A DNA stretch of 64,000 bases. Source: DATFVA01 sp963832715 (GTDB lineage: Bacteria > Bacteroidota > Ignavibacteria > Ignavibacteriales > Ignavibacteriaceae). This document shows positions 8,510 to 17,095 of the stretch, piece by piece. The position numbers were made by a program, and so were the translations under genes. Within the stretch, counting starts at the first letter, position 1. The number at the start of each line of letters is the position of its first letter. The notes beneath the pieces are model-generated. The model saw only the letters and a list, made by a program, of their open reading frames with translations. It was not told the DNA's origin and ran no database searches. Location of the stretch: assembly GCA_963832715.1 (NCBI GenBank), contig CAWHVB010000009.1, positions 1 through 64,000 of the forward strand. The letters run 5' to 3'.

Positions 8510-8653
8510 ACTTATAAGAACTGAATTATCCTTCACCCAGCCCGCTATCTGCCGCCGCAGACGAAGGGGAAAACTGTTTACTGCAGCCACTTTTACCATT
8601 GATAAATAAAGACAATGTAAGTAATTTTTGATTCTTTTCATTTTGAGGTTATA

Positions 8654-10615
8654 ATGAATTATAAGGTTCTTCACAAAATATTCGGTGCCGTGACATTCCT
8701 GATATCACTGCTCGTACTATTTTCAACGGTACAGCCCTCAGTTTCCTTCTGGGACTGCGGAGAATTTATAGCATCAGGCTACTACCTTCAGGTACCCCAT
8801 CCTCCCGGAGCCCCGTTCTTCCTTCTCCTGGGCAAAATATTCTCAATGGTGCCTTTTGTGGCGAACATAGGACTCAGGTTCAATACAATTTCTGTTCTGA
8901 CCAGCGCCTTGTCGATCCTTTTTCTTTACCTCATAGCAGTAAAACTGATTGAAAACTACAGGGGAAAAACACCGCGCAACACACTTGATGCAGTAGCTAC
9001 ATACCTTGCCGCCTCAATAGGAGCATTGTCATTCTCCTTCTCGGATACATTCTGGTTTAACGGAGTAGAGGCGGAAGTTTATGCATTCAGTATTTTCCTG
9101 GTAGCCTTTGTAACCTGGCTGATTATCAAGTGGAGCGAGCAGGCAGATAACAAAGACAGTGAAAAGTACCTCCTGATGATAGCCTTCCTGATAGGAATAG
9201 CAACAGGAGTTCACCTGATGGCAGTACTTGCAATAGTGCCTGTTGTGATGATAATACTTTTCAGGAAATATGTTACAGATGAAGAAGCGTTAAAAAAGAC
9301 AGCCTATATTTTTATGATCCATGCAGCTCTGCTCATAGTAATATCGCTTGCTATGTGGGCAGCATCGACCTCGACGACACCGCCTACTCCCGAGGAGTAC
9401 CAGGCATACGATACGAAGTTCAAGCTTATGGCCCTCGGTTTAAGCGCATTGGTAATGGGAATATTCTACAAACAGGTTTTTACACGGAACTCATTCTATA
9501 TGCCTCTTATAATAGGAGGGGCAGCATTGTTTATAACGTACCCGGGAGTTGTGAAATTCCTTCCCGAGCTGATTGCGTGGATATCCGGGGATAACAGCTT
9601 CCTTGCAGCAGTTGTGCTTGCAATTATAATGGGTATTCTGTGGTACGGAGTTATGTATGCTAAACGGGAGGATAAACCAACGCTTCACCTCTCACTTCTG
9701 TCTTTTATTTTTGTGCTTATCGGCTTTACCACCTTTGCGATGGTTATAATCAGGGCCAATATGGATCCCCCGATGAATGAGAATGATCCCGATAACTTCA
9801 CAGAGCTGGTAAGCTACCTGAACAGGGATCAGTATGGTGATTTCCCGACATTTAAGAGAAGGTTCGCAACAGAACCTCACCAGATGGTAGTATATAATAA
9901 TTACTCGAGTGATCTTGACTTCTTCTGGCGCTACCAGATGAACCATATGATGACACGCTACTGGTTCTGGAACTATGCAGGACGTGAAGGCTGGCAGCAG
10001 GATGATGGTCCTGATGTTGCCCCATTTAACCAGATAGGCAATTTCTTCGGCGGGATACTGGGAGGTATCCATTTCGGCGGAAGCACCAAAGACTCTCTCT
10101 ACGCCATTCCTCTTCTGTTGGGATTACTGGGCATCTACTTCCACTTCAAGAAAGACTGGAAGATGGCTGCAGCATTTATGGTGATGTTCATTCTGATGGG
10201 CTACCTTACTGCTTTCTACCAGAACCAGCAGCAGCCTCAGCCCAGGGAAAGAGATTACTTTTATGTGGGGGCGTTCTTTGTCTTTTCCATCTGGATAGCT
10301 ATAGGTCTGAAAGGACTGATCGACCTGGCTATGGAGAAGATTTCAGCAGAAAGTTTGAGAACGGCGAGCGTGGTGGGGATACTTGCCTTCGGAGTGATAT
10401 TTGTCCCTTATAATATGTATAAGACCAACTACTTTACTCACGACCGGTCGCATAACTGGGTGCCATGGGACTATTCCTACAACCTGCTCCAGAGCTGCGC
10501 CCCGAATGCCGTGCTGTTTACTAACGGAGATAACGACACTTTCCCTCTCTGGTATCTCCAGGATGTTGAGGGAGTAAGAAGAGATGTGAGGATAGCCAAC
10601 TTAAGTCTTGCTTAA
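8654..10615 (+). CDS. DUF2723 (GT117/TMEM260-like) membrane glycosyltransferase, N-terminal part
   Basis: 653 residues. The first cytoplasmic-periplasmic loop carries VSFWDCGEFIASGY followed by QVPHPPGAPFF, the DUF2723 signature. Its Asp-Cys-Gly-Glu is the likely catalytic acidic site of this GT-C type transferase; the human relative TMEM260 is a protein O-mannosyltransferase. About a dozen hydrophobic segments follow, then QPQPRERDYFYVGAF and the luminal motif TNGDNDTFPLWYLQDVEG. The frame stops abruptly after ANLSLA at 10615, although family members continue for another 350 residues. The continuation is found one base out of frame from 10608. In Bacteroidota these proteins are suspected to glycosylate secreted proteins, which would fit the T9SS cargo here. 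Confidence 0.9.
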   Translation: MNYKVLHKIFGAVTFLISLLVLFSTVQPSVSFWDCGEFIASGYYLQVPHPPGAPFFLLLGKIFSMVPFVANIGLRFNTISVLTSALSILFLYLIAVKLIENYRGKTPRNTLDAVATYLAASIGALSFSFSDTFWFNGVEAEVYAFSIFLVAFVTWLIIKWSEQADNKDSEKYLLMIAFLIGIATGVHLMAVLAIVPVVMIILFRKYVTDEEALKKTAYIFMIHAALLIVISLAMWAASTSTTPPTPEEYQAYDTKFKLMALGLSALVMGIFYKQVFTRNSFYMPLIIGGAALFITYPGVVKFLPELIAWISGDNSFLAAVVLAIIMGILWYGVMYAKREDKPTLHLSLLSFIFVLIGFTTFAMVIIRANMDPPMNENDPDNFTELVSYLNRDQYGDFPTFKRRFATEPHQMVVYNNYSSDLDFFWRYQMNHMMTRYWFWNYAGREGWQQDDGPDVAPFNQIGNFFGGILGGIHFGGSTKDSLYAIPLLLGLLGIYFHFKKDWKMAAAFMVMFILMGYLTAFYQNQQQPQPRERDYFYVGAFFVFSIWIAIGLKGLIDLAMEKISAESLRTASVVGILAFGVIFVPYNMYKTNYFTHDRSHNWVPWDYSYNLLQSCAPNAVLFTNGDNDTFPLWYLQDVEGVRRDVRIANLSLA

Positions 10616-11651
10616 CACTAACTGGTATATCGAACAGCTTAAGAATAATGATCCCTATGGCGTAGGCACTGTAAATATCAGGATGAGCGATGAACAGATT
10701 GATCAGTTAAGACCGATACAATGGGAGCCGCAGAAAGTAACGATACCTGTCCCCAGGGCAAACACACAGCAGGCGTTGAAGGATGTATACCAGACATATG
10801 ATATAACCGATTCGTCTGTAATGAAGCAGGGAGCAATACAGTTCACAATGAATAACACACTTACCTTCGGCAAAGTTAAAGCTGTAAGAGTTCAGGACCT
10901 GATGGTTAAGGAAATTGTAGAAGCCAACAACTGGCAGCGTCCAATTTATTTTGCGGTAACCTGTTCAGATGACAGTAAGATAGGACTTCAGGATTACTTA
11001 AAGATGGAGGGTATGGCTCTTCGCCTCGTTCCGGAAAAGAAGAAACCCGGGGTAGAGTTTGTGAACCCTGAAATAATGGAAAAAGAACTAACGGAGAATC
11101 CGGGCTACAGTAAGACATATAAACCGGGATTTAAATTCCGCGGACTTAATGATCCTAATATTTTCTTTGATGATAACCATGTAAGGATGACACAAAATTA
11201 CCGCAATGCCTTTATGAGACTTGCGATATACGACATCAATACAAACCAGGATCAAAAAGCAATTGCAGCCCTGGATAACATGGAGAAAAAAATCCCGCGG
11301 GAAATTATTCCTATGGATTACCAGATACTCTTTGAAGTCGGTAATATGTACTATAACGCCGGAGCTGAAAAGAGATATAAAGAAGTAGCAGGGGATATAG
11401 AGAAGGGTGCCCTCAAGGCAATGGAGGAGAATCCCCAGGATGTTCAGTCGTATTACAACCCTTACAGAATTCTCATCGAAACCTATGAAAACCTGAAGGA
11501 CAATACCAAACTGCTTGGAATATGGCAAAGATTGGGTGCAATGTATCCTAACGATCCCAATGTAAAGGCAAATATTGCAAAGTATACGAACCTTGCCAAG
11601 CAGGACAGGATACAGGTAGATTCTGTACCCAAACCTGATACAGGAAAATAG
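10608..11651 (+). CDS. DUF2723 membrane glycosyltransferase, C-terminal part after +1 frameshift
   Basis: 347 residues starting in the overlap LLNTNWYIEQL, which is exactly the segment expected after NLSL in intact homologues. The part is therefore not an independent gene. It contains a soluble periplasmic region with RPIYFAVTCSDDS and a C-terminal helical repeat region (about residues 190-340, TPR-like: IAALDNMEKKIPREI and ALKAMEENPQ). One extra base around 10607-10612 (AGTCTTGCTT) explains the shift. No homopolymer is present, so it is either a genuine mutation, a sequencing error or unusual +1 recoding. Both halves are otherwise undamaged, which argues against old decay. A perfect terminator follows at 11672. 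Confidence 0.85.
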   Translation: MLNTNWYIEQLKNNDPYGVGTVNIRMSDEQIDQLRPIQWEPQKVTIPVPRANTQQALKDVYQTYDITDSSVMKQGAIQFTMNNTLTFGKVKAVRVQDLMVKEIVEANNWQRPIYFAVTCSDDSKIGLQDYLKMEGMALRLVPEKKKPGVEFVNPEIMEKELTENPGYSKTYKPGFKFRGLNDPNIFFDDNHVRMTQNYRNAFMRLAIYDINTNQDQKAIAALDNMEKKIPREIIPMDYQILFEVGNMYYNAGAEKRYKEVAGDIEKGALKAMEENPQDVQSYYNPYRILIETYENLKDNTKLLGIWQRLGAMYPNDPNVKANIAKYTNLAKQDRIQVDSVPKPDTGK

Positions 11652-11671
11652 GCTTTACAGAATTTAATTTT

Positions 11672-11700
11672 ATAAGCGGCTTTTATGCCGCTTATTTTTT
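11672..11700 (+). terminator. Rho-independent terminator after the DUF2723 gene
   Basis: A perfect 9-bp stem ATAAGCGGC/GCCGCTTAT with loop TTTTAT is followed by TTTTTT. It lies 20 bases after the stop codon and ends the DUF2723 transcript before the next gene at 11738. Confidence 0.9.
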
Positions 11701-11737
11701 ATATTAATAAAATCATAGAATTATTGAAATCCCCCAG

Positions 11738-12796
11738 ATGAAAATCCTGATACTCGCTTTATCCGGAATCGGTGACGCACTTATGTTTACACCGGCACTG
11801 CAGGTTCTGCGTAAGGAACTGCCGGAAGCGCAGATAGATGCGCTGGTAATGTTCGGCGGAGTTAAGGATATATATGAAAGAAATCCGGATCTGAACAACG
11901 TATTTCATTTTGATTTTATAAAGGAAGGTCCGCTCCATTCGATAAAATATATTCTCAGCCTGCGGAAAAAGTATGATGCTTCAATAAATGTTTATCCTTC
12001 CAACCGGAAAGAATATAATGTTATTAATTTTTTAATCGGTGCTGATAAAAGAGCCGCAGCTAAGTACCTGAGAAAAGATCTGCAGAACCTGGGGGACCTT
12101 AATAATATAAGAGTACCGGAAGATGACCTCGTTCATAACGTACAGACAAATATCAGGCTGGTTGAAAAACTATTAGATAAAAAATTTAATGATGAGCCGT
12201 CCCTTGTATTTCCTCTTAAAATGGAGGACGAGAACTTCGCACTGAAGTTTTTCAAAGATAATAATATTAACGATTCTGATTTCCTGATCGGGTTCCACCC
12301 CGGATCTGCAACATTAAAGAACCAGGAGAAACGAAGATGGGAACCTGAAAAGTTCTCAGAGCTCGCCAGGAGGCTGATAACAGAAAAGAATGCCCGGATA
12401 TTAATATTCGGGGGTCCGGAGGAACGGGAATTAAAAAGAAATATAAAAAACCTGATTGATTCAGAAAATTGCTATGTAATAGAATCGGGAAACTTAGCAG
12501 AAAGCGCAGCACTAATGGCAAGATGTAATGTATTTGTATCGAATGATTCCAGCCTGATGCATGTTGCCTCAGCTTTAAAGCTGAAAGTGGTAGCAATCCT
12601 TGGACCAACTAACCCTCATTATATCCACCCATGGAAGACCGAACATAAAATCGTCAGGTTAGCCTTAGACTGCTCTCCATGTTTTATCTATTCACCCCGC
12701 CCTTTGATCTGCTTCAGAGATGATGTTTTGTTTAAATGCATCAAAGAATTAACTGTAGATATGGTCTATGATGCTGTACTGAAAATTCAGGATTAA
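11738..12796 (+). CDS. Glycosyltransferase family 9 (heptosyltransferase-like)
   Basis: 352 residues, GT-B fold. The N-terminal domain opens with KILILALSGIGDALMFTPAL, the RLS-xGD motif of WaaF/WaaC enzymes (here LSGIGD). The C-terminal nucleotide-binding domain has GFHPGSA followed by KRRWEPEKFSELA, ILIFGGPEE and the ADP-heptose pocket FVSNDSSLMHVASAL. Proteins of this family add heptose or related sugars to lipopolysaccharide core on the cytoplasmic face. A Cys-rich stretch near the end (DCSPCFIY, LICF) resembles one in many Bacteroidota/Ignavibacteria members. It lies 37 bases after the upstream terminator and ends overlapping the 3' end of the convergent LOG-family gene by four bases. Confidence 0.88.
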   Translation: MKILILALSGIGDALMFTPALQVLRKELPEAQIDALVMFGGVKDIYERNPDLNNVFHFDFIKEGPLHSIKYILSLRKKYDASINVYPSNRKEYNVINFLIGADKRAAAKYLRKDLQNLGDLNNIRVPEDDLVHNVQTNIRLVEKLLDKKFNDEPSLVFPLKMEDENFALKFFKDNNINDSDFLIGFHPGSATLKNQEKRRWEPEKFSELARRLITEKNARILIFGGPEERELKRNIKNLIDSENCYVIESGNLAESAALMARCNVFVSNDSSLMHVASALKLKVVAILGPTNPHYIHPWKTEHKIVRLALDCSPCFIYSPRPLICFRDDVLFKCIKELTVDMVYDAVLKIQD

Positions 12797-13329
12797 TTAT
12801 TATCTGCAAGTGAGTGATACAGATAGTCCGCTATTTCTTCAGGTGTATTAAAATTTCTTACAAGTCCCGCAACACGTTTTTCAATTATCAACTGTTTATC
12901 TATAATCTCAGCGATTTCCTTCCACATCGTGGAATGTGAAACTATCGGTTTTATATTCAGAATTTTTTTGTTTATTAATTCCCATACGAGAGCAAGTTCC
13001 AGGAGAGTACCTGTACCGCCCTGTAATACCACATAAGCATCTCCCATCGATACAAGTTTTTCAAGCCTCTCATTAAGATTACTGCATTTATTTTCTTTTG
13101 TGAGGTATTTACTGGGGACAACTGACCATCCTTCGACTGTCATTCCTATTGCTTCTGCTCCGTTTTCAGAGGCTCCCCTGCTTACAGCGTTCATTATCCC
13201 CTGGTATCCACCTGTACAAACATTAAAGCCTTTCTGTGCAAGCAGGCTGCCAAGGGTGTATGCTGTATTATACTCTGCTTCACCTTCTTTTGGTCTTGAA
13301 CTGCCGAATATTGTAATCGTTTTTTTCAT
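12793..13329 (-). CDS. LOG/TIGR00725-like Rossmann protein (nucleotide phosphoribohydrolase-like)
   Basis: 178 residues. TITIFGSSRPKEG forms the first Rossmann strand, GGYQGIM (40-46) binds phosphate, and LQGGTGTLLE (102-111) is the variant of the PGGxGTxxE motif of the LOG (formerly 'lysine decarboxylase') family. Members hydrolyse nucleoside monophosphates to base and ribose 5-phosphate. The substitution of Pro by Gln in that motif is also common in the TIGR00725 branch, whose activity is less certain. The gene is convergent with the GT9 gene, overlapping by four bases at the stops, and has a free upstream region. Confidence 0.8.
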   Translation of the reverse strand: MKKTITIFGSSRPKEGEAEYNTAYTLGSLLAQKGFNVCTGGYQGIMNAVSRGASENGAEAIGMTVEGWSVVPSKYLTKENKCSNLNERLEKLVSMGDAYVVLQGGTGTLLELALVWELINKKILNIKPIVSHSTMWKEIAEIIDKQLIIEKRVAGLVRNFNTPEEIADYLYHSLADNN

Positions 13330-13507
13330 TTGATTGTCCGGTTGAAAGAAATGTAAATATAAAGAAATATTTTCAAGCTTAAAGGAAATATTCAGAAGCG
13401 GGATATCTAACCTGCAAAGGTAAGTAGTTAAGGAATCATTAAGGCAGTAAAACTGTACTATGCGGAATTTTCATATTTAAAACCCTGCGGGAATTTATTT
13501 GAAGCGC

Positions 13508-13562
13508 ATTCACTGCGTATTTAGAGCATATTCAGAGCGTATTCACTGCGTATTCAGAGCGT
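13508..13562. repeat. Five-unit 11-bp tandem repeat
   Basis: Consecutive units are ATTCACTGCGT, ATTTAGAGCAT, ATTCAGAGCGT, ATTCACTGCGT and ATTCAGAGCGT. The 11-bp spacing is close to one helical turn, so the GCG/ATTC faces line up on one side of the DNA. That could suit cooperative protein binding or simply be a minisatellite. It lies about 180 bases upstream of the LOG-family start. Confidence 0.85.
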
Positions 13563-13801
13563 TTTTGGATAGTAATAGAGACTTATTTGACCGTCGCAAG
13601 CAGCTGCAGCCGGTTTATTTTCTGCAAGCAGCCATACAGGATTCCATATATCAGAGGGGAAATGTCTTTTAAGTTTCTGAGATACTAATCATTTAGTTAT
13701 TCTTAGCAGGATGTGGACAGGATTCGTATGGATTAAAACACGGTAGATAAATTTATATTAACTAAGGTAATTGAAAATGAAATGGAGCTAGCGGAAATGA
13801 A

Positions 13802-13830
13802 ATTAAGAGCGGCCCCTCGCCGCTCTTAAT
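13802..13830 (-). terminator. Hairpin terminator after the yceI-like gene
   Basis: A stem of 11-12 bp (ATTAAGAGCGGC and GCCGCTCTTAAT) with a five-base loop lies 16 bases past the stop of the minus-strand YceI gene. The minus-strand 3' flank is TTTC rather than a long T-run, so efficiency is uncertain, but stem strength and position support termination. Confidence 0.75.
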
Positions 13831-13845
13831 GAGTTGTAACTGCAG

Positions 13846-14484
13846 CTACAGGGAAACTTTATTTGAACCCACGAGGTTTACTTTGATGTCTATTCTCTCA
13901 GCAACTCTTTTACCCAGCAGCATATGTCTTATATTATAATCCGACAGGTTTATGAAAAACTCCGCCTGCACCCCGAGCAGATCGCCGGGCATTCTCTGCT
14001 GTGTAACGGGACTTTCATCAAGATAAGTTAATGTTGCTTTTGCAGTATCTTCTTTAGTAACTCCATGCAGGAAGAAATCTCCTATCACATCCGCTTCTAT
14101 CTTACTATCGGATATTTTTTTAATATTAACCGCCTTTTTTATCTTAAATGAAATCTCCGGATATTTTTCGGCATCGAGCCAGGAATCACTCCGTAAATCT
14201 CTAACCATTTTTTCGATACCGGTATTCAGAGACAAAACCGGAAAAGATATTTCTCCATGGACAGTACTGAAATCACTTACATTAAAAGTAATCGATCCGC
14301 TGATTTCTTTAGTCAATCCCTGCACATCCTCAAGCGTTGTAGTACTATAGAATGACGCCTGGTTGGCATCGCCGGATATAAAGTTGAAAGTCTGTTCTCC
14401 GGCTGCCTTAACCTGAAATCCCTGGGCACGGGATAATACGGTAAATAATACTATTAAAATTAAAGTTCCGAATATTTTCTTCAT
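13846..14484 (-). CDS. YceI family periplasmic lipid-binding protein
   Basis: 212 residues. A signal peptide (about 1-20, ending SRAQ) is followed by a single YceI lipocalin-like barrel, with FNFISGDANQASFYSTTTL near the start and the characteristic MVRDLRSDSWLDAEKYPEISF in the middle, then DFFLHGVTKE. The family binds isoprenoid lipids in the periplasm; in other bacteria it is induced by base or stress. The ATG directly abuts the stop codon of the upstream small membrane protein gene (14485), so the two form an operon ending in the hairpin at 13802. Confidence 0.9.
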   Translation of the reverse strand: MKKIFGTLILIVLFTVLSRAQGFQVKAAGEQTFNFISGDANQASFYSTTTLEDVQGLTKEISGSITFNVSDFSTVHGEISFPVLSLNTGIEKMVRDLRSDSWLDAEKYPEISFKIKKAVNIKKISDSKIEADVIGDFFLHGVTKEDTAKATLTYLDESPVTQQRMPGDLLGVQAEFFINLSDYNIRHMLLGKRVAERIDIKVNLVGSNKVSL

Positions 14485-14748
14485 TTAAACCGCCTTCTTT
14501 TTTCTGAATACAAAATACAGGATACCGCAGATAAACACTGCTGCACCGGATATATAAAGTGTATAGTCGAGTCCCCATACGAAATGATCTTTCCATTCCT
14601 TATATGTTGTACCGAAAAGTTCATCTTTTTTCTCAACAAGAACCTGGGTTTTGGTAAAAAGCTCGCCGCCGTATGAGAGCCAAATGATAAATACGGCTGC
14701 TATTACTATCAGCCCGGCAACCAGGGTTATTTTCTGCTTTTTATTCAA
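14485..14748 (-). CDS. Small two-helix membrane protein
   Basis: 87 residues with two clear transmembrane helices (about 8-24 and 62-81). They flank a 37-residue hydrophilic loop (FTKTQVLVEKKDELFGTTYKEWKDHFVWG), and the C terminus is RKKKAV. I do not recognise a named family. The stop codon is immediately followed by the yceI start, so the pair is cotranscribed and possibly translationally coupled. YceI genes often sit beside small membrane proteins and cytochrome b561, but this protein lacks the histidines of a cytochrome. Confidence 0.7.
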   Translation of the reverse strand: MNKKQKITLVAGLIVIAAVFIIWLSYGGELFTKTQVLVEKKDELFGTTYKEWKDHFVWGLDYTLYISGAAVFICGILYFVFRKKKAV

Positions 14749-14886
14749 AATTCATTTTTCTTTTATTATGAATAATGTTTCTTTAATGTTAAAGTATTCC
14801 AAATTACAAATTAGTGACACTCTGAATAGTGCATAAAGTTTAACATAAATGTAAATTTATCATAACGAAAATTCAAAGTTTATTTT

Positions 14887-16092
14887 ATGGCCGGTAAAAA
14901 TAAAGATGTTATTATTATTGGGGGCGGAATTGTAGGGATGGCGACCGCCATGCTTCTTAAGCAAGCAGGCAAGTATTCAGCAACTGTAATTGAAGCGGAA
15001 GATGAACTTGCTTCCCACCAGACAGGAAACAACAGCGGGGTAATCCACAGCGGACTTTATTACAAACCCGGATCGCTTAAAGCTAAAAATTGTACTGCCG
15101 GGCGGCAGCTGATGTACCGCTTTTGTGAGGAAAATGATATCCCTTATGAGAAGTGCGGGAAAGTGGTTACAGCGACAGATGAATCTGAAATTCCCCGGCT
15201 TAAAATGCTGGAAGAAAGAGGAGAAGCGAACGGTTTATCAGGATTAAAAAGACTGCGCGGCGAGGAGATAAAGGAATACGAACCGCATGCTGCCGGAATA
15301 GCAGGCCTGTATGTACCTGAAACCGGTATTGTTGATTATAAAACAGTGACAGAAAAATATTCGGAGATATTTAAGAAATCAGGGGGAGAAGTTAAGACAG
15401 GCACCAGGTTTCTATCACTTAAGAAAGAGAGTGCCGGCTTAATTGCCGAAACATCGGGGGGAGATTTCAGCTGCAGGCTGCTTGTAAACTGCGGAGGGCT
15501 TTATTCCGACAGGATCGCTAAACTCTGCGGTGTTGAACCGGGACTTCAGATCATTCCATTCCGGGGTGAATATTATAAGCTTAAAAAGGAAAAGGAATTC
15601 CTTGTAAAAAACCTTATTTATCCAGTTCCGGATCCCGCTTTCCCGTTTCTGGGTGTACATTTTACAAGGATGATGAGAGGAGGAGTTGAAGCAGGACCGA
15701 ATGCAGTACTGGCATTAAAACGGGAGGGATATTCCCGCAGCGATTTTTCAATGAAAGATGTTCTGCAGATGGCTGTTTTTCCGGGATTCTGGAAGATGGC
15801 GGCAGCACATTACAAAATGGGATTCAAAGAATATTACCGTTCTTTCAGTAAAAATTCATTTGTTCATTCCTTACAGAAGCTGATACCTGAGATCACGGGG
15901 GATGATATTGAGGCAGGAGGAGCAGGAGTACGTGCACAGGCCCTGGAAAAAGACGGTAAACTTTCAGATGATTTCAGAATTATTGAAGCGGACAAAATGA
16001 TCCATGTTCTTAATGCACCTTCACCGGCCGCAACGGCATCGCTTAGTATAGGGGATAAAATCTCGAAGCTGATAATGAACAGGCTTCAGTAA
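14887..16092 (+). CDS. lhgO: L-2-hydroxyglutarate oxidase/dehydrogenase
   Basis: 401 residues of the DAO flavoprotein family. The N-terminal FAD site is DVIIIGGGIVGMATA (GGGIVG at 12-17), followed by the LhgO-specific stretch HQTGNNSGVIHSGLYY with PGSLKAKNC. IPFRGEYYKL and the C-terminal GGAGVRAQAL are also diagnostic. The enzyme oxidises L-2-hydroxyglutarate to 2-oxoglutarate at the membrane and delivers electrons to quinone or oxygen, disposing of a toxic by-product of malate or lactate dehydrogenase. Length is normal. It stands alone with weak upstream ribosome signal, about 140 bases from the divergent small membrane protein gene. Confidence 0.92.
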   Translation: MAGKNKDVIIIGGGIVGMATAMLLKQAGKYSATVIEAEDELASHQTGNNSGVIHSGLYYKPGSLKAKNCTAGRQLMYRFCEENDIPYEKCGKVVTATDESEIPRLKMLEERGEANGLSGLKRLRGEEIKEYEPHAAGIAGLYVPETGIVDYKTVTEKYSEIFKKSGGEVKTGTRFLSLKKESAGLIAETSGGDFSCRLLVNCGGLYSDRIAKLCGVEPGLQIIPFRGEYYKLKKEKEFLVKNLIYPVPDPAFPFLGVHFTRMMRGGVEAGPNAVLALKREGYSRSDFSMKDVLQMAVFPGFWKMAAAHYKMGFKEYYRSFSKNSFVHSLQKLIPEITGDDIEAGGAGVRAQALEKDGKLSDDFRIIEADKMIHVLNAPSPAATASLSIGDKISKLIMNRLQ

Positions 16093-16167
16093 GTCCTGTT
16101 TAAATATCACAGAACTTTTCATCTTTCCGGTCTATCTTATTAAGAAAATCAGGAGAAAGGTTTGCGT

Positions 16168-16965
16168 ATGCCCGAGCTTCCGGATGTAGAAAGTTTCAGA
16201 AGATATTTCAACCGCACTTCATTACACAAACAAATTGAGAAGGTTGATATCAGTACAAAAAAAATGCTGAAAGGCGTTTCCTCAAAGTCGATTCAGATGA
16301 ATTTAAAAAATCAGAAATTCAACAAGACCAGCAGGCACGCAAAATATCTCTTTGCACATGCAGATGATAATAAAATAATGGTCCTTCATTTTGGAATGAC
16401 AGGTTCTCTCCATTATTACAAGGATGAAGAAGAGAAGCCCGAACACACCAGAATGCTTATCAACTTTAAAAACGGCTACCACCTCGCTTTTGATTGTCCC
16501 CGCAAATTCGGGAACATATTCCTGATAGAAGACAAGCAAAAATTCATTGAAAAGAAAAAATTAGGACCCGACCCAGTTGCAGACAAATTTAATCTTACGA
16601 AGTTCAGAGAAATACTTGATGGAAAACGAGGAACAATTAAGTCGACATTAATGGATCAGAAAACGATTTCGGGGTTAGGAAATATTTATTCAGATGAGAT
16701 TCTTTTTAATGCAGGCATACACCCCGCTTCAAAAACAGAAAAGCTTAACAAAGACCAGGTCGCAAAGATTTATCATATGATGGACAAAGTTCTGAATAAA
16801 GTTATAGATATAAATGCTGATGTTAAGAAGATGCCGCAGACATACCTGCTTCCGAACCGCAAACAAGGTGAAGATTGTCCACGATGCAGCGGAAAAATCA
16901 GAAAAAAAACAATCAGCGGAAGGTCATCATATTTTTGTGATAAACACCAGAAAAAAATCAGCTGA
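16168..16965 (+). CDS. Fpg/Nei family DNA glycosylase/AP lyase
   Basis: 265 residues. I chose the ATG at 16168, not the TTG at 16162, because the catalytic residue must be the N-terminal Pro (PELPDVE after Met removal), and AGGAGAAAGG lies just upstream. Pro2 and Glu3, the conserved Lys59 in RHAKYLF, Met77 in HFGMTGSL and the helix-two-turn-helix around GLGNIYSDEILF (169-180) are all present. The C-terminal zinc finger is CPRC (237-240) and then FCDKH (256-260), so the fourth ligand is His instead of Cys. The protein removes oxidised bases and nicks the strand. Which base it prefers (8-oxoG or oxidised pyrimidine) is unclear. Confidence 0.9.
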   Translation: MPELPDVESFRRYFNRTSLHKQIEKVDISTKKMLKGVSSKSIQMNLKNQKFNKTSRHAKYLFAHADDNKIMVLHFGMTGSLHYYKDEEEKPEHTRMLINFKNGYHLAFDCPRKFGNIFLIEDKQKFIEKKKLGPDPVADKFNLTKFREILDGKRGTIKSTLMDQKTISGLGNIYSDEILFNAGIHPASKTEKLNKDQVAKIYHMMDKVLNKVIDINADVKKMPQTYLLPNRKQGEDCPRCSGKIRKKTISGRSSYFCDKHQKKIS

Positions 16966-17095
16966 AAGTTCTTAAATCAGCCGAAAAAGCCGGAATCCCA
17001 TCTCTTTTGTGATACAGCCAAACACTCCTTGGATATTCTATTCGTAAGTTCATATTAAGAAATAAGTTGCGATAAATTAACGGCAGGAGGAAACT

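Larger units (their letters stand above)
13330..13845. other. Intergenic region with 11-bp tandem repeat
   Basis: Between a minus-strand start (13329) and a minus-strand stop (13846) this 516-base gap has no gene. It contains five 11-bp units at 13508-13562 of the forms ATTCACTGCGT and ATTCAGAGCGT, annotated separately. A terminator-like hairpin sits at its right end. Nothing else was recognised. Confidence 0.5.

Noticed and set aside
9692..10072. 126-residue antisense frame over the DUF2723 gene
   Set aside because: It falls entirely within a conserved membrane-protein gene on the other strand.
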